Assembly: GCA_029288535.1 (NCBI GenBank)
Contig: JARIGY010000092.1
Coordinates: 1 to 5,337 of the forward strand
Length of the DNA stretch: 5,337 bases
DNA from: Candidatus Tayloriibacteriota bacterium
GTDB lineage: Bacteria > Patescibacteriota > Minisyncoccia > Phycocordibacterales > JAKAEA01
Direction: 5' to 3'
Part shown: positions 1 to 5,337 of the stretch, piece by piece
Numbering within the stretch: position 1 is the first letter of the stretch
How the letters are laid out: each line of letters starts with the position of its first letter
Notes under the pieces: generated by a model
Databases searched by the model: none
Seen by the model: only the letters and a program-made list of their open reading frames with translations
What the model was told of the DNA's origin: nothing
Translations under genes and position numbers: made by a program

Positions 1-2
1 AC

Positions 3-629
3 AATAAAAGCACGAAACTTGTCATTTTGTTTTGGACTTTGCCGGCTGCTGTCGTGCTTATGATTTCTTTTCTGACAGTGCGAACTACGCACGCGCTCGA
101 CCCCTACAAGCCGATAGTGTCCGAAAACGCTCCGATCACGATTCAGGTCGTTGCTTTGCAGTGGAAATGGCTTTTCATCTATCCCGAGCAGCACATTGCG
201 ACGGTAAATTTCATCCAATTTCCAGTAAACACCCCCGTGCATTTTGAGCTGACGGCCGACGCTCCGATGAATTCATTCTGGATCCCGCAGCTCGGCGGCC
301 AAATGTACGCCATGAGCGGCATGTCAACGCAGCTCAATCTTATGGCGAACACGACTGGCGATTTTGCAGGATCGGCAGCGGAAGTGAACGGCAATGGGTA
401 TGCTGGCATGAGGTTTGTCGCCCGATCAAGTTCGCAAAAAGATTTTAATGTCTGGGTGGATACAGTAAAGCAAGCCACAAGCACGCTTGACCAGGATGCA
501 TATGAGGCACTTTCAAAACCGAGCGAAAATAATCCCGTAACGTTTTATTCGGCGGCAGATGAAAACATGTATAATGCTGTTATAGGAAAATTCATGATGC
601 CGGCAGGATCAATGGAAAACATGCAATGA
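3..629 (+). CDS. cyoA: Cytochrome bo3 quinol oxidase subunit II, 5'-truncated
   Basis: This is the C-terminal part of the quinol oxidase subunit that packs against subunit I on the outer face of the membrane. The frame is open from base 3, so the true start, the lipoprotein signal and the first membrane helix lie upstream. Visible in order are the second membrane helix (from FWTLP), the TTHALDPYKP junction, the aromatic-rich strand QWKWLFIYPEQ, and a cupredoxin-fold domain with MNSFWIPQLG and GYAGMRF. The CuA ligands of cytochrome c oxidases are missing: the first histidine position is Asn and there is no CxxxC, as expected for a quinol oxidase. The C-terminal COX_ARM-like region ends soon after KFM, without the long His/Met-rich tail of E. 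coli CyoA. The residue aligning with E. coli E89 is valine (bases 21-23). The stop overlaps the cyoB start (ATGA). A TTG at 27 lies inside the helix and is not a start. Confidence 0.96.
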   Translation, partial: NKSTKLVILFWTLPAAVVLMISFLTVRTTHALDPYKPIVSENAPITIQVVALQWKWLFIYPEQHIATVNFIQFPVNTPVHFELTADAPMNSFWIPQLGGQMYAMSGMSTQLNLMANTTGDFAGSAAEVNGNGYAGMRFVARSSSQKDFNVWVDTVKQATSTLDQDAYEALSKPSENNPVTFYSAADENMYNAVIGKFMMPAGSMENMQ

Positions 630-2593
630 GCATTTTACTTGGAAAATTAACGTTGGACGCGCTGCCGCACGAATGGTTTACCATCGGAGGAACTGTTGCC
701 GTAGTCGGCATGCTGGCCACGCTTGTTATTTTCCTGACTTATTTCAAACTCTGGAAATGGCTGTGGAAGGAATGGCTGACGTCGACCGACCCGAAGAAAA
801 TCGGTGTGATGTACATTATCGTTTCGGCGCTCATGCTGTTTCGCGGTGCATTGGACGCGGCCATGATCTGGCTGCAGCAGATCCTTTCCCATGGCTCGTC
901 GCAGGGCTATCTTTCCGCGAACCATTTTCAGCAGATCTTCACCGCCCACGGCGATATCATGGTTTTCTTCGTGACGACAGGATTCCTGTTCGGCCTGATG
1001 AACCTGATCGTGCCGCTTCAGATCGGCGCCCGCGACCTTGCTTCGCCGTTTTTGAATACGCTGGGTTTCTGGCTGTTCGTGTCGGGAGCGATACTCATCA
1101 ACTTCTTCTTTATCTTCGGCGGGCAGTTTGCGGCAACCGGCTGGCTTGCCCAGGCGCCGCTCTCGGAACTTCAATTCAGCCCCGGCGTCGGCGTCGATTA
1201 TTGGATCTGGAGTTTGCAGATCTCCGGTCTCGGCACACTGCTCGGAGGTATCAATTTCATAATGACGATCCTGAAAAAGCGCGCGCCAGGCATGACGCTC
1301 ATGAAGATGCCGATGTTCGTCTGGACATCGCTCTGCAGCTCGTTCCTTATCGTTTCCGTTTTTCCGATCCTGGCGATGACCATCAACCTGCTTTTTCTCG
1401 ATAGATTTCTGGGCATGCATTTCTTCACCACCGGCTTCGGCGGGAACCCGATGATGTACACGAACCTCATCTGGTCGTGGGGCCATCCGGAAGTGTATAT
1501 CCTTGTCCTGCCTGCATTCGGCGCGTACTCGGAGATCGTTGCGACATTTTCAGGAAAGCGGGTATACGGGTATGTCTCCATGGTCTGCTCGGCTATTGGC
1601 ATCACGCTTCTTTCTCTGTTGGTTTGGCTGCACCATTTTTTCACAATGGGAAGCGGTGCTGATGTAAATGTATTTTTCGGCATCATGACCGCGGTCATCG
1701 CCATCCCGACCGGCGCGCAAGTATTCAATTGGCTTTTCACGATGCGCGGCGGCAGCATCAGGTATTTCACGCCGATGAAATGGTTTCTGGCATTCGTGGC
1801 GACATTCACGCTTGGCGGCATGGCAGGAGTCATGATGTCAGTGCCGGCTATCGATTATCAAGTCCACAATACGCTTTTTCTGGTGGCGCATTTCCATACG
1901 ATGATTATCGGCGGCGCGCTCTTCGGCATTTTTGCGGGCATCACCTATTGGTTTCCGAAGTTCATGGGCTTCAGGCTCAATGAGCGCTTCGGTACGTACG
2001 CTTTCTGGTGCTGGCTCGTCGGTTTCTTCGTATCGTTCGTGCCGCTCTACATTCTCGGCCTGATGGGTGCGTCGAGACGGCTCGACCACTACGACGCTTC
2101 GATGGGCTGGCAATGGTTGTTCATCGTTGCGGCTCTCGGCCTGGCTATCATCGCCCTCGGCGCGCTCTTTCAAGTCATCCAGATTATCGTCAGCGTCGTC
2201 CAAAGAAAGCAGAATATGGATACGACCGGCGACCCATGGAACGGGCGGACGCTCGAGTGGTCTACATCTTCGCCGCCGCCATTTTATAATTTTGCGGTTA
2301 TTCCCGAAGTGCACAGCAGGGATGCGTTTTGGGAAATGAAACACCACAAGGAGGGGACGGAAGTGGTGTACGAAGATATCATGATGCCGAAAAATACTGC
2401 GATGGGCATCTATATTTCCGGTTTTGCGTTCCTCATCGGTTTCGGGTTTGTCTGGCACATCATCTGGCTCGCGCTTGCGGGTTTGGCTGGAGTAGTCGTG
2501 TGCGTCATTGTCTATTCGCTTGACGATGATACCGAATATCTCATTCCGGCGGCGGAAATAGAAAGGATGGAAAATCAAAGAAAACTATCATGA
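626..2593 (+). CDS. cyoB: Cytochrome bo3 quinol oxidase subunit I
   Basis: This is the catalytic heme-copper subunit: a multi-pass inner-membrane protein that takes electrons from quinol and reduces O2 to water. At 655 residues it matches the family (E. coli 663). By alignment to E. coli CyoB, the low-spin heme ligands are H108 and H424, the high-spin heme O ligand is H422, and the CuB ligands are H287, H336 and H337. Y291 of GHPEVY is the crosslink tyrosine. R484 and R485 contact heme propionates. Quinone-site residues R73, D77, H100 and Q103 are present. D-channel D137, N126, N144 and E289 are kept. The K-channel lysine (E. coli K362) is Q365 in IPTGAQVFNW, while T362 and S318 of that channel remain. 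The GDPWNGRTLEW and SSPPPFYNFA signatures follow near 535-557. The start overlaps the cyoA stop and the stop overlaps cyoC. There is no strong ribosome binding site, so coupling is likely. Confidence 0.98.
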   Translation: MSILLGKLTLDALPHEWFTIGGTVAVVGMLATLVIFLTYFKLWKWLWKEWLTSTDPKKIGVMYIIVSALMLFRGALDAAMIWLQQILSHGSSQGYLSANHFQQIFTAHGDIMVFFVTTGFLFGLMNLIVPLQIGARDLASPFLNTLGFWLFVSGAILINFFFIFGGQFAATGWLAQAPLSELQFSPGVGVDYWIWSLQISGLGTLLGGINFIMTILKKRAPGMTLMKMPMFVWTSLCSSFLIVSVFPILAMTINLLFLDRFLGMHFFTTGFGGNPMMYTNLIWSWGHPEVYILVLPAFGAYSEIVATFSGKRVYGYVSMVCSAIGITLLSLLVWLHHFFTMGSGADVNVFFGIMTAVIAIPTGAQVFNWLFTMRGGSIRYFTPMKWFLAFVATFTLGGMAGVMMSVPAIDYQVHNTLFLVAHFHTMIIGGALFGIFAGITYWFPKFMGFRLNERFGTYAFWCWLVGFFVSFVPLYILGLMGASRRLDHYDASMGWQWLFIVAALGLAIIALGALFQVIQIIVSVVQRKQNMDTTGDPWNGRTLEWSTSSPPPFYNFAVIPEVHSRDAFWEMKHHKEGTEVVYEDIMMPKNTAMGIYISGFAFLIGFGFVWHIIWLALAGLAGVVVCVIVYSLDDDTEYLIPAAEIERMENQRKLS

Positions 2594-3165
2594 ACGAAAT
2601 CGAAGAAAAAAATAATATCATCACGCTCGGATTCTGGATCTACCTCATGACGGATCTTGTGATGTTCTCGGTCGTTTTCTCAACATATGCCGTCCTGCAT
2701 AACAGCACTTTCGGCGGCCCGAGTTCTCAAGATCTGTTTCAACTTCCGTTTGTCTTAAAAGAAACATTGATACTGCTCACGAGCAGCTTTACGATGGGGC
2801 TTGCGATGCTTGCCGTGCAGAGCCGGAAAGCCAAAAGCGCCGTCGCCTGGCTGGCAGTAACGGGAATTTTGGGCGCAACATTCCTGACGATGGAAATGAG
2901 CGAATTTGCCGGCCTCATCCGCGACGGTGCAAGCTACACCCGAAGCGCATTCCTGTCTTCGTATTTTGCCCTGGTCGGCACCCACGGCTTGCATATCGCT
3001 GTCGGCCTGCTGTGGATCGTTATCATGATCTGCATTATCCTTCGCCGCGGCTTGTCGCCAAGCACGTCGCGCAAACTGACGCTGCTCAGCCTTTTCTGTC
3101 ACTTCCTGGACATTGTCTGGATTTTCATTTTTACCATGGTCTATCTAATGGGCACAATGCATTGA
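2590..3165 (+). CDS. cyoC: Cytochrome bo3 quinol oxidase subunit III
   Basis: This is the third structural subunit, a five-helix membrane protein that flanks subunit I and has no metal cofactor. Its 191 residues are slightly short of E. coli CyoC (204). Most of the difference is at the N-terminus, where the His-rich leader of E. coli is replaced by the short charged stretch MNEIEEKNN. Family signatures are GFWIYLMTD (14-22), LPFVLKET (52-59), the conserved glutamates in MEMSEF (101-106), FALVGTHGLH (126-135) and HFLDIVWIF (171-179). Predicted helices run roughly at 12-36, 53-76, 84-104, 122-150 and 165-188. The start is set by the ATGA overlap with cyoB and the match to the family. No good Shine-Dalgarno sequence lies at the right distance, so translation probably depends on reinitiation. 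Confidence 0.97.
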   Translation: MNEIEEKNNIITLGFWIYLMTDLVMFSVVFSTYAVLHNSTFGGPSSQDLFQLPFVLKETLILLTSSFTMGLAMLAVQSRKAKSAVAWLAVTGILGATFLTMEMSEFAGLIRDGASYTRSAFLSSYFALVGTHGLHIAVGLLWIVIMICIILRRGLSPSTSRKLTLLSLFCHFLDIVWIFIFTMVYLMGTMH

Positions 3166-3169
3166 TTTT

Positions 3170-3520
3170 ATGGACAAACCTCATATCACACTAACATCAT
3201 ACGTTTCAGGTTTTATTTTATCCGTTTCGCTGACGTTCTTTGCATATTGGGCAGCCACATCCCCGTCATTTGAATCAAAAAGTGCGCTCGGAATCATCAT
3301 CGTCCTTGCCTTTCTTCAGCTCGTCGCACAGCTTGTCTTTTTTCTTCATCTTGGAAAAGAGTCAAAGCCGCGCTTGGGCCTTTTCATTTTCGGCACCGCT
3401 GTCATCGGCATTTCCATTCTTGTTTTCGGCTCGCTCTGGATCATGAACCATCTCAACTACAGGATGTCTCCGGCCGATATGAATTCATTCATCGTCAAAA
3501 ACGAAGGCATATCGCAATGA
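3170..3520 (+). CDS. cyoD: Cytochrome bo3 quinol oxidase subunit IV
   Basis: This is the small three-helix subunit, thought to stabilise the CuB site and the packing of the complex. It has 116 residues against 109 in E. coli. Helices lie near 11-30, 38-61 and 68-94. Recognisable CyoD features are YVSGFILS (11-18), the second-helix end QLVFFLHLG (54-62), and GSLWIMNHLNYRM (87-99). Beyond Met99 there is a polar tail of 17 residues, whereas E. coli CyoD stops within a few residues of this point. The start lies 4 nt after the cyoC stop with no visible Shine-Dalgarno sequence. The stop overlaps the cyoE start, so the tail-coding sequence also carries the weak GAAGG upstream of cyoE. Confidence 0.96.
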   Translation: MDKPHITLTSYVSGFILSVSLTFFAYWAATSPSFESKSALGIIIVLAFLQLVAQLVFFLHLGKESKPRLGLFIFGTAVIGISILVFGSLWIMNHLNYRMSPADMNSFIVKNEGISQ

Positions 3521-4359
3521 TCAAAGCGTATTACTCCCTTACCAAGCCGGGCATGGTCCGCGGCAATACTATACTTGCCGCTGCCGGTTTTCTTTTCGCG
3601 TCGCAAGGCCATGTCGATCTGCGTTTGCTTGTATCACTGCTTGCTGGCCTTGCACTTGTGATAGCGTCCGGTTGCGTATTCAATAATTACATAGATAGGA
3701 ATATCGACAGGCTCATGAAACGAACCGAGAAAAGAGCATTGGCTGCCGGCGATATTTCTAAATCCGGGGTTATTGTTTTTGGCACTTTGCTCGGCCTTAC
3801 GGGTCTTTCTTTATTATTTTTTTATGTAAATATTTTGACTGCGTGCTTCGCGCTCGCCGGCTTTGTTTTCTATGTCATCCTATATAGCCCGATGAAGCAT
3901 CGTTCCGAACACGCGGCGCTTGTCGGCAGTGTTGCGGGCGCAGTGCCTATCGTTGCGGGCTATTGCGCCGTGACAAACCGTTTCGATACAGCAGCGTTTA
4001 TTTTATTTTTGATGCTGGTCTTTTGGCAGATGGCACATTTCTACGCGATCTCGCTCTATCGCAAAGATGAATATGCGGCAGCGTCAATTCCGGTTTTCTC
4101 GGTCAAAAACAGCGCGCGCAAAACCAAGATCCATATCGCGTGTTATATTTTCGCCTTCATTGTCGCTTCGCTCACGCTCTACGGCAGGGGAACGGCCGGG
4201 AACTTCTACCTTGCGGCAGTTGCCGTGCTGTGCGTCGGCTGGGTTGCACTTTCTTTGGTCGGGTTCAAAAAAACACAAAATGATGCGCGCTGGGCCCGCC
4301 GGATGTTCCTGTATTCGCTTGTCGTTATCCTGACTCTTGCAGTCACACTTGCCGTTTAA
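3517..4359 (+). CDS. cyoE: Heme O synthase (protoheme IX farnesyltransferase)
   Basis: A UbiA-superfamily membrane prenyltransferase that transfers a farnesyl group to heme B, making the heme O needed at the CyoB binuclear centre. It has 280 residues (E. coli 296) and is hydrophobic along most of its length. The first aspartate-rich motif is NNYIDRNIDRLMKRT (56-70), with N56, D60 and D64 for Mg-diphosphate binding. The second is around KDEYAAASIPV (183-193). YSPMKHRS (123-130) and GSVAGAVPIVAGY (137-149) follow the CyoE pattern. In the WQMAHF segment (170-175) the usual WQxPHF proline is Ala173, while His174 is kept. The ATG overlaps the cyoD stop, with a weak GAAGG 9 nt upstream. The gene ends the operon with TAA, 18 nt before a hairpin. 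A short C-terminus accounts for most of the length difference. Confidence 0.97.
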   Translation: MIKAYYSLTKPGMVRGNTILAAAGFLFASQGHVDLRLLVSLLAGLALVIASGCVFNNYIDRNIDRLMKRTEKRALAAGDISKSGVIVFGTLLGLTGLSLLFFYVNILTACFALAGFVFYVILYSPMKHRSEHAALVGSVAGAVPIVAGYCAVTNRFDTAAFILFLMLVFWQMAHFYAISLYRKDEYAAASIPVFSVKNSARKTKIHIACYIFAFIVASLTLYGRGTAGNFYLAAVAVLCVGWVALSLVGFKKTQNDARWARRMFLYSLVVILTLAVTLAV

Positions 4360-4377
4360 TTTAGTTAGACAATTAAA

Positions 4378-4400
4378 AACCTCGGAAATAATCCGAGGTT
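4378..4400 (-). terminator. Intrinsic terminator between convergent units, stronger on the - strand
   Basis: A perfect 9-bp inverted repeat (AACCTCGGA at 4378-4386, TCCGAGGTT at 4392-4400) encloses a 5-nt loop. Read on the - strand, the stem runs into TTTTTAATT, a good U-tract, so it should end transcripts of the leftward cluster. Read on the + strand, 18 nt after cyoE, it is followed only by TTGTGTCC, so it would be a weaker terminator for the cyo operon. A second, 5-bp hairpin (TGTCC 4402-4406 / GGACA 4412-4416) lies just beyond it. Confidence 0.8.
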
Positions 4401-4440
4401 GTGTCCTGGCGGGACAGTCAAATCGTCAATGCGCACCACG

Positions 4441-4524
4441 TCATGGCGCAAAAAAGATCATGCCGGCGCCAGCAAGGACACATCCGATTGCAATCAAAGA
4501 GAGAACACCGAGTAGGGTCCGCAT
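4441..4524 (-). CDS. Small hydrophobic single-span peptide, 27 residues, unknown function
   Basis: This short reading frame begins ATG at 4524 and ends TGA at 4441. It encodes one basic residue near the start (MRTLLGVLSL) followed by an almost wholly hydrophobic run containing one Cys (residue 15) and ending MIFFAP. That fits a single membrane-spanning peptide. The case for a gene is the ribosome binding site AGAAGGAGA, with its GGAG 7 nt before the ATG. It is the only canonical one in the window. It also sits 96 nt after the preceding leftward gene and 40 nt before a terminator that works on this strand. IGC at 13-15 is a poor lipobox and leaves only 12 residues, so a lipoprotein is unlikely. 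I recognise no family. It could instead be the remnant of a longer gene. Confidence 0.6.
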   Translation of the reverse strand: MRTLLGVLSLIAIGCVLAGAGMIFFAP

Positions 4525-4530
4525 AGAAGT

Positions 4531-4539
4531 TCTCCTTCT
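4531..4539 (-). promoter_or_regulatory. Strong Shine-Dalgarno site for the 27-residue peptide
   Basis: On the - strand the sequence reads AGAAGGAGA, complementary to the 16S rRNA tail, with 7 nt between GGAG and the ATG at 4524. The spacing is ideal and fixes the start. A small hairpin (TGCGT 4548-4552 / ACGCA 4558-4562) lies 8 nt upstream of it. Confidence 0.65.
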
Positions 4540-4567
4540 GGGTAAAATGCGTCGCGTACGCAGCAAG

Positions 4568-4608
4568 CCTATACTCAACAGTAATACTTTTTGGAATAAA
4601 AGCAACAA
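4568..4608 (-). promoter_or_regulatory. Possible weak promoter upstream of the small peptide gene
   Basis: The AT-rich spacer between the two leftward genes contains, on the - strand, TTGTTG (4608-4603), a 16-nt gap and TATTAC (4586-4581). A second -10-like TATAGG lies at 4573-4568. Matches to the sigma-70 consensus are only partial, so this is tentative. The peptide gene may simply be read from the gene upstream. Confidence 0.2.
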
Positions 4609-4620
4609 GAGATCCTGCAA

Positions 4621-4917
4621 CTAGATCAATCGGAAGATCTCGCGCTTGCCGGTGAGGTAGAGGTCGGTATATTTCGGGCCTTTTGTTGCCGGCTTTTTCG
4701 ATGTCTGCTTCGCTTTTTCCTGGTTCATGCTTGCCTCAAAGGCCGCCAGACTTTCGACTTCGTATTCAATCACGATCTTATTGTAATCCGTGACGCTGTC
4801 GAGCATGACTTTCACATTCATGCTTGCCGGCATGCCCTTCATATTTTCTTTCATCATTTTCGACAGCTCTCCCGCGTGACCCGGCTTTGCGATAAATACT
4901 TCCCGTACTAGTAACAT
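4621..4917 (-). CDS. Small dimeric alpha/beta-barrel (ABM/NIPSNAP-like) protein, function unknown
   Basis: A soluble 98-residue protein without signal peptide or membrane segment. The pattern is a first strand LLVREVFIAKPG (2-13), a helix (15-27), a strand VKVMLDS (35-41), a strand NKIVIEYEV (46-54), then a helix SLAAFEASMNQ (56-66). This is the ferredoxin-like beta-alpha-beta layout of small dimeric barrel proteins such as antibiotic-biosynthesis-monooxygenase-like or NIPSNAP-like domains. A Lys-rich segment (68-82) and a last strand YTDLYLTG (83-90) follow. The family call is by pattern only and no catalytic role can be assigned: there is no Trp or Cys and only one His. Six methionines fall between residues 21 and 38. 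The start at 4917 leads straight into the first strand, but no Shine-Dalgarno sequence is visible in the 27-nt AT-rich gap after the upstream gene, so the two are probably co-transcribed. Confidence 0.85.
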   Translation of the reverse strand: MLLVREVFIAKPGHAGELSKMMKENMKGMPASMNVKVMLDSVTDYNKIVIEYEVESLAAFEASMNQEKAKQTSKKPATKGPKYTDLYLTGKREIFRLI

Positions 4918-4944
4918 AGTATTGATTTTTAATGATTAATATTT

Positions 4945-5337
4945 TTATTTCTTAGCCAGAAAAGCACTGAGCTTTTCCAACTGTTGCGTAAAACCGTACT
5001 GCATGCCCTCGACCGCCATTTGCGCTTTTGGGCCTGTTTTGTGGATCGCCGCTTTGACTTTTACATTCGTTTTGCCGTTCTCTTCGGTGAAAGTAATATC
5101 TGTAGTCTGGTCGATTGTCGTTTCTTCTTTTGCGCCTTCAGTCCAAGCCTGTGCTTTATAAGAAAGCTGCGAAAGGGGATCGACAACGGTGAATTCCGCC
5201 TGCATCGGCCACAATGTGCCTTTATACGGACCCATCGCTTCACCCGCTTCCATCACAATGTAAAATTTCCCGCCAACCCGCAGGTCGACTTCGCACTCAG
5301 GGATCGAGACATTGTCCGGGCCCCACCACTGCTTCAG
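4945..5337 (-). CDS. AHSA1/SRPBCC-domain protein, 5'-truncated by the window end
   Basis: The reading frame is open to the right edge, so the start lies outside the window and 131 C-terminal residues are visible. The visible N-terminal part carries the family signature LKQWWGPD, followed by VDLRVGGKFYIVME, the GTLWPMQAEFTVVDP segment and LSYKAQAW. It ends with the long C-terminal helix GMQYGFTQQLEKLSAFLAKK. This is the START-like helix-grip fold of Aha1-C-terminal-like (AHSA1) proteins, which bind hydrophobic ligands or act as small stress-related accessory proteins. The actual ligand cannot be told from sequence. A GTG at 5256 is internal to the domain and is not the start. The gene is 27 nt upstream of the ABM-like gene on the same strand and ends with TAA. 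Pairs of such small genes are common in bacteria and imply no link to the oxidase. Confidence 0.9.
   Translation of the reverse strand: MKQWWGPDNVSIPECEVDLRVGGKFYIVMEAGEAMGPYKGTLWPMQAEFTVVDPLSQLSYKAQAWTEGAKEETTIDQTTDITFTEENGKTNVKVKAAIHKTGPKAQMAVEGMQYGFTQQLEKLSAFLAKK

Noticed and set aside
27..629. cyoA as a complete gene starting at TTG 27
   Set aside because: The frame is open further upstream and TTG 27 lies inside the second membrane helix. The gene is cut by the window edge.
3..629. Cytochrome c oxidase subunit II with a CuA centre
   Set aside because: The CxxxC and His ligands of CuA are absent, and the aromatic-rich strand and neighbours match quinol oxidase CyoA.
647..1486. Long open frame on the - strand inside cyoB (279 codons)
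   Set aside because: It lies wholly antisense to a clear cyoB, its product is Arg/Glu/His-rich low-quality sequence with no recognisable domain, and it arises from codon bias of the real gene.
1838..2578. Second long - strand open frame inside cyoB (246 codons)
   Set aside because: Antisense shadow of cyoB, with charged, unstructured composition and no family signature.
626..2593. CyoB as a nitric oxide reductase or inactive paralog, because the K-channel lysine is absent
   Set aside because: GHPEVY with the crosslink Tyr, E289, both vicinal histidines and the quinone-site residues are all present and the operon is complete, so an oxygen reductase is the better reading.
4337..4624. + strand open frame after cyoE (95 codons)
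   Set aside because: It starts inside cyoE, runs through the terminator hairpin and antisense to the 27-residue peptide gene, and its product resembles no protein family.
4621..4917. IsdG-like heme-degrading monooxygenase next to the heme O synthase gene
   Set aside because: IsdG-type enzymes need a conserved Asn/Trp/His set. This protein has no Trp and only His14, so a heme oxygenase role is not supported.
4945..5256. AHSA1-like gene starting at GTG 5256
   Set aside because: The same frame continues upstream to the window end with the LKQWWGPD signature of the domain, so GTG 5256 is an internal Val codon.

Overview
The window holds the 3' end of cyoA followed by complete cyoB, cyoC, cyoD and cyoE. 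Together they form a cyoABCDE operon on the + strand (about 3-4359), encoding a cytochrome bo3-type quinol oxidase and its heme O synthase. Facing it on the - strand is a small unrelated cluster: a 5'-truncated AHSA1/SRPBCC-domain gene (4945-5337), a 98-residue protein that looks like a dimeric alpha/beta-barrel (ABM/NIPSNAP-like) domain (4621-4917), and a 27-codon hydrophobic peptide gene with a strong Shine-Dalgarno sequence (4441-4524). A hairpin at 4378-4400 separates the two converging units. Its T-rich tail lies on the - strand side.

The oxidase operon is very compact. The cyoA/cyoB, cyoB/cyoC and cyoD/cyoE junctions are ATGA overlaps and cyoC/cyoD are 4 nt apart, so translation is probably coupled. 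CyoA (no CuA ligands visible), CyoB (all heme and CuB ligands, the crosslink tyrosine, and quinone-site Arg/Asp/His/Gln), CyoC and CyoD make up the membrane complex. It oxidises quinol and reduces O2 to water. CyoE supplies the heme O for the binuclear site. No heme A synthase is seen, which fits a bo3 rather than ba3/aa3 enzyme.

The most notable feature is in the proton pathways. The K-channel lysine, normally near-invariant in A-type oxidases (E. coli CyoB K362), is Gln365 here. The K-channel entrance glutamate of subunit II (E. coli CyoA E89) is a valine. The D-channel entrance Asp, its two Asn residues and the terminal Glu are kept, but several small polar lining residues are replaced by Gly or Phe. 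This suggests a bo3 oxidase whose K pathway has been lost or rebuilt, while its catalytic centre looks intact. The comparisons rest on E. coli sequences recalled from memory and need a real alignment.

The source is a bacterium with E. coli-like cyo gene order and roughly balanced GC content. TGA is used as stop for cyoA-D, which rules out codes that read TGA as an amino acid. Tight packing, weak Shine-Dalgarno sequences and divergent Cyo proteins would suit a small-genome lineage such as Saccharibacteria or Parcubacteria, but this is a low-confidence inference and other phyla cannot be excluded. No tRNA, rRNA, CRISPR array, insertion sequence or long repeat was seen.
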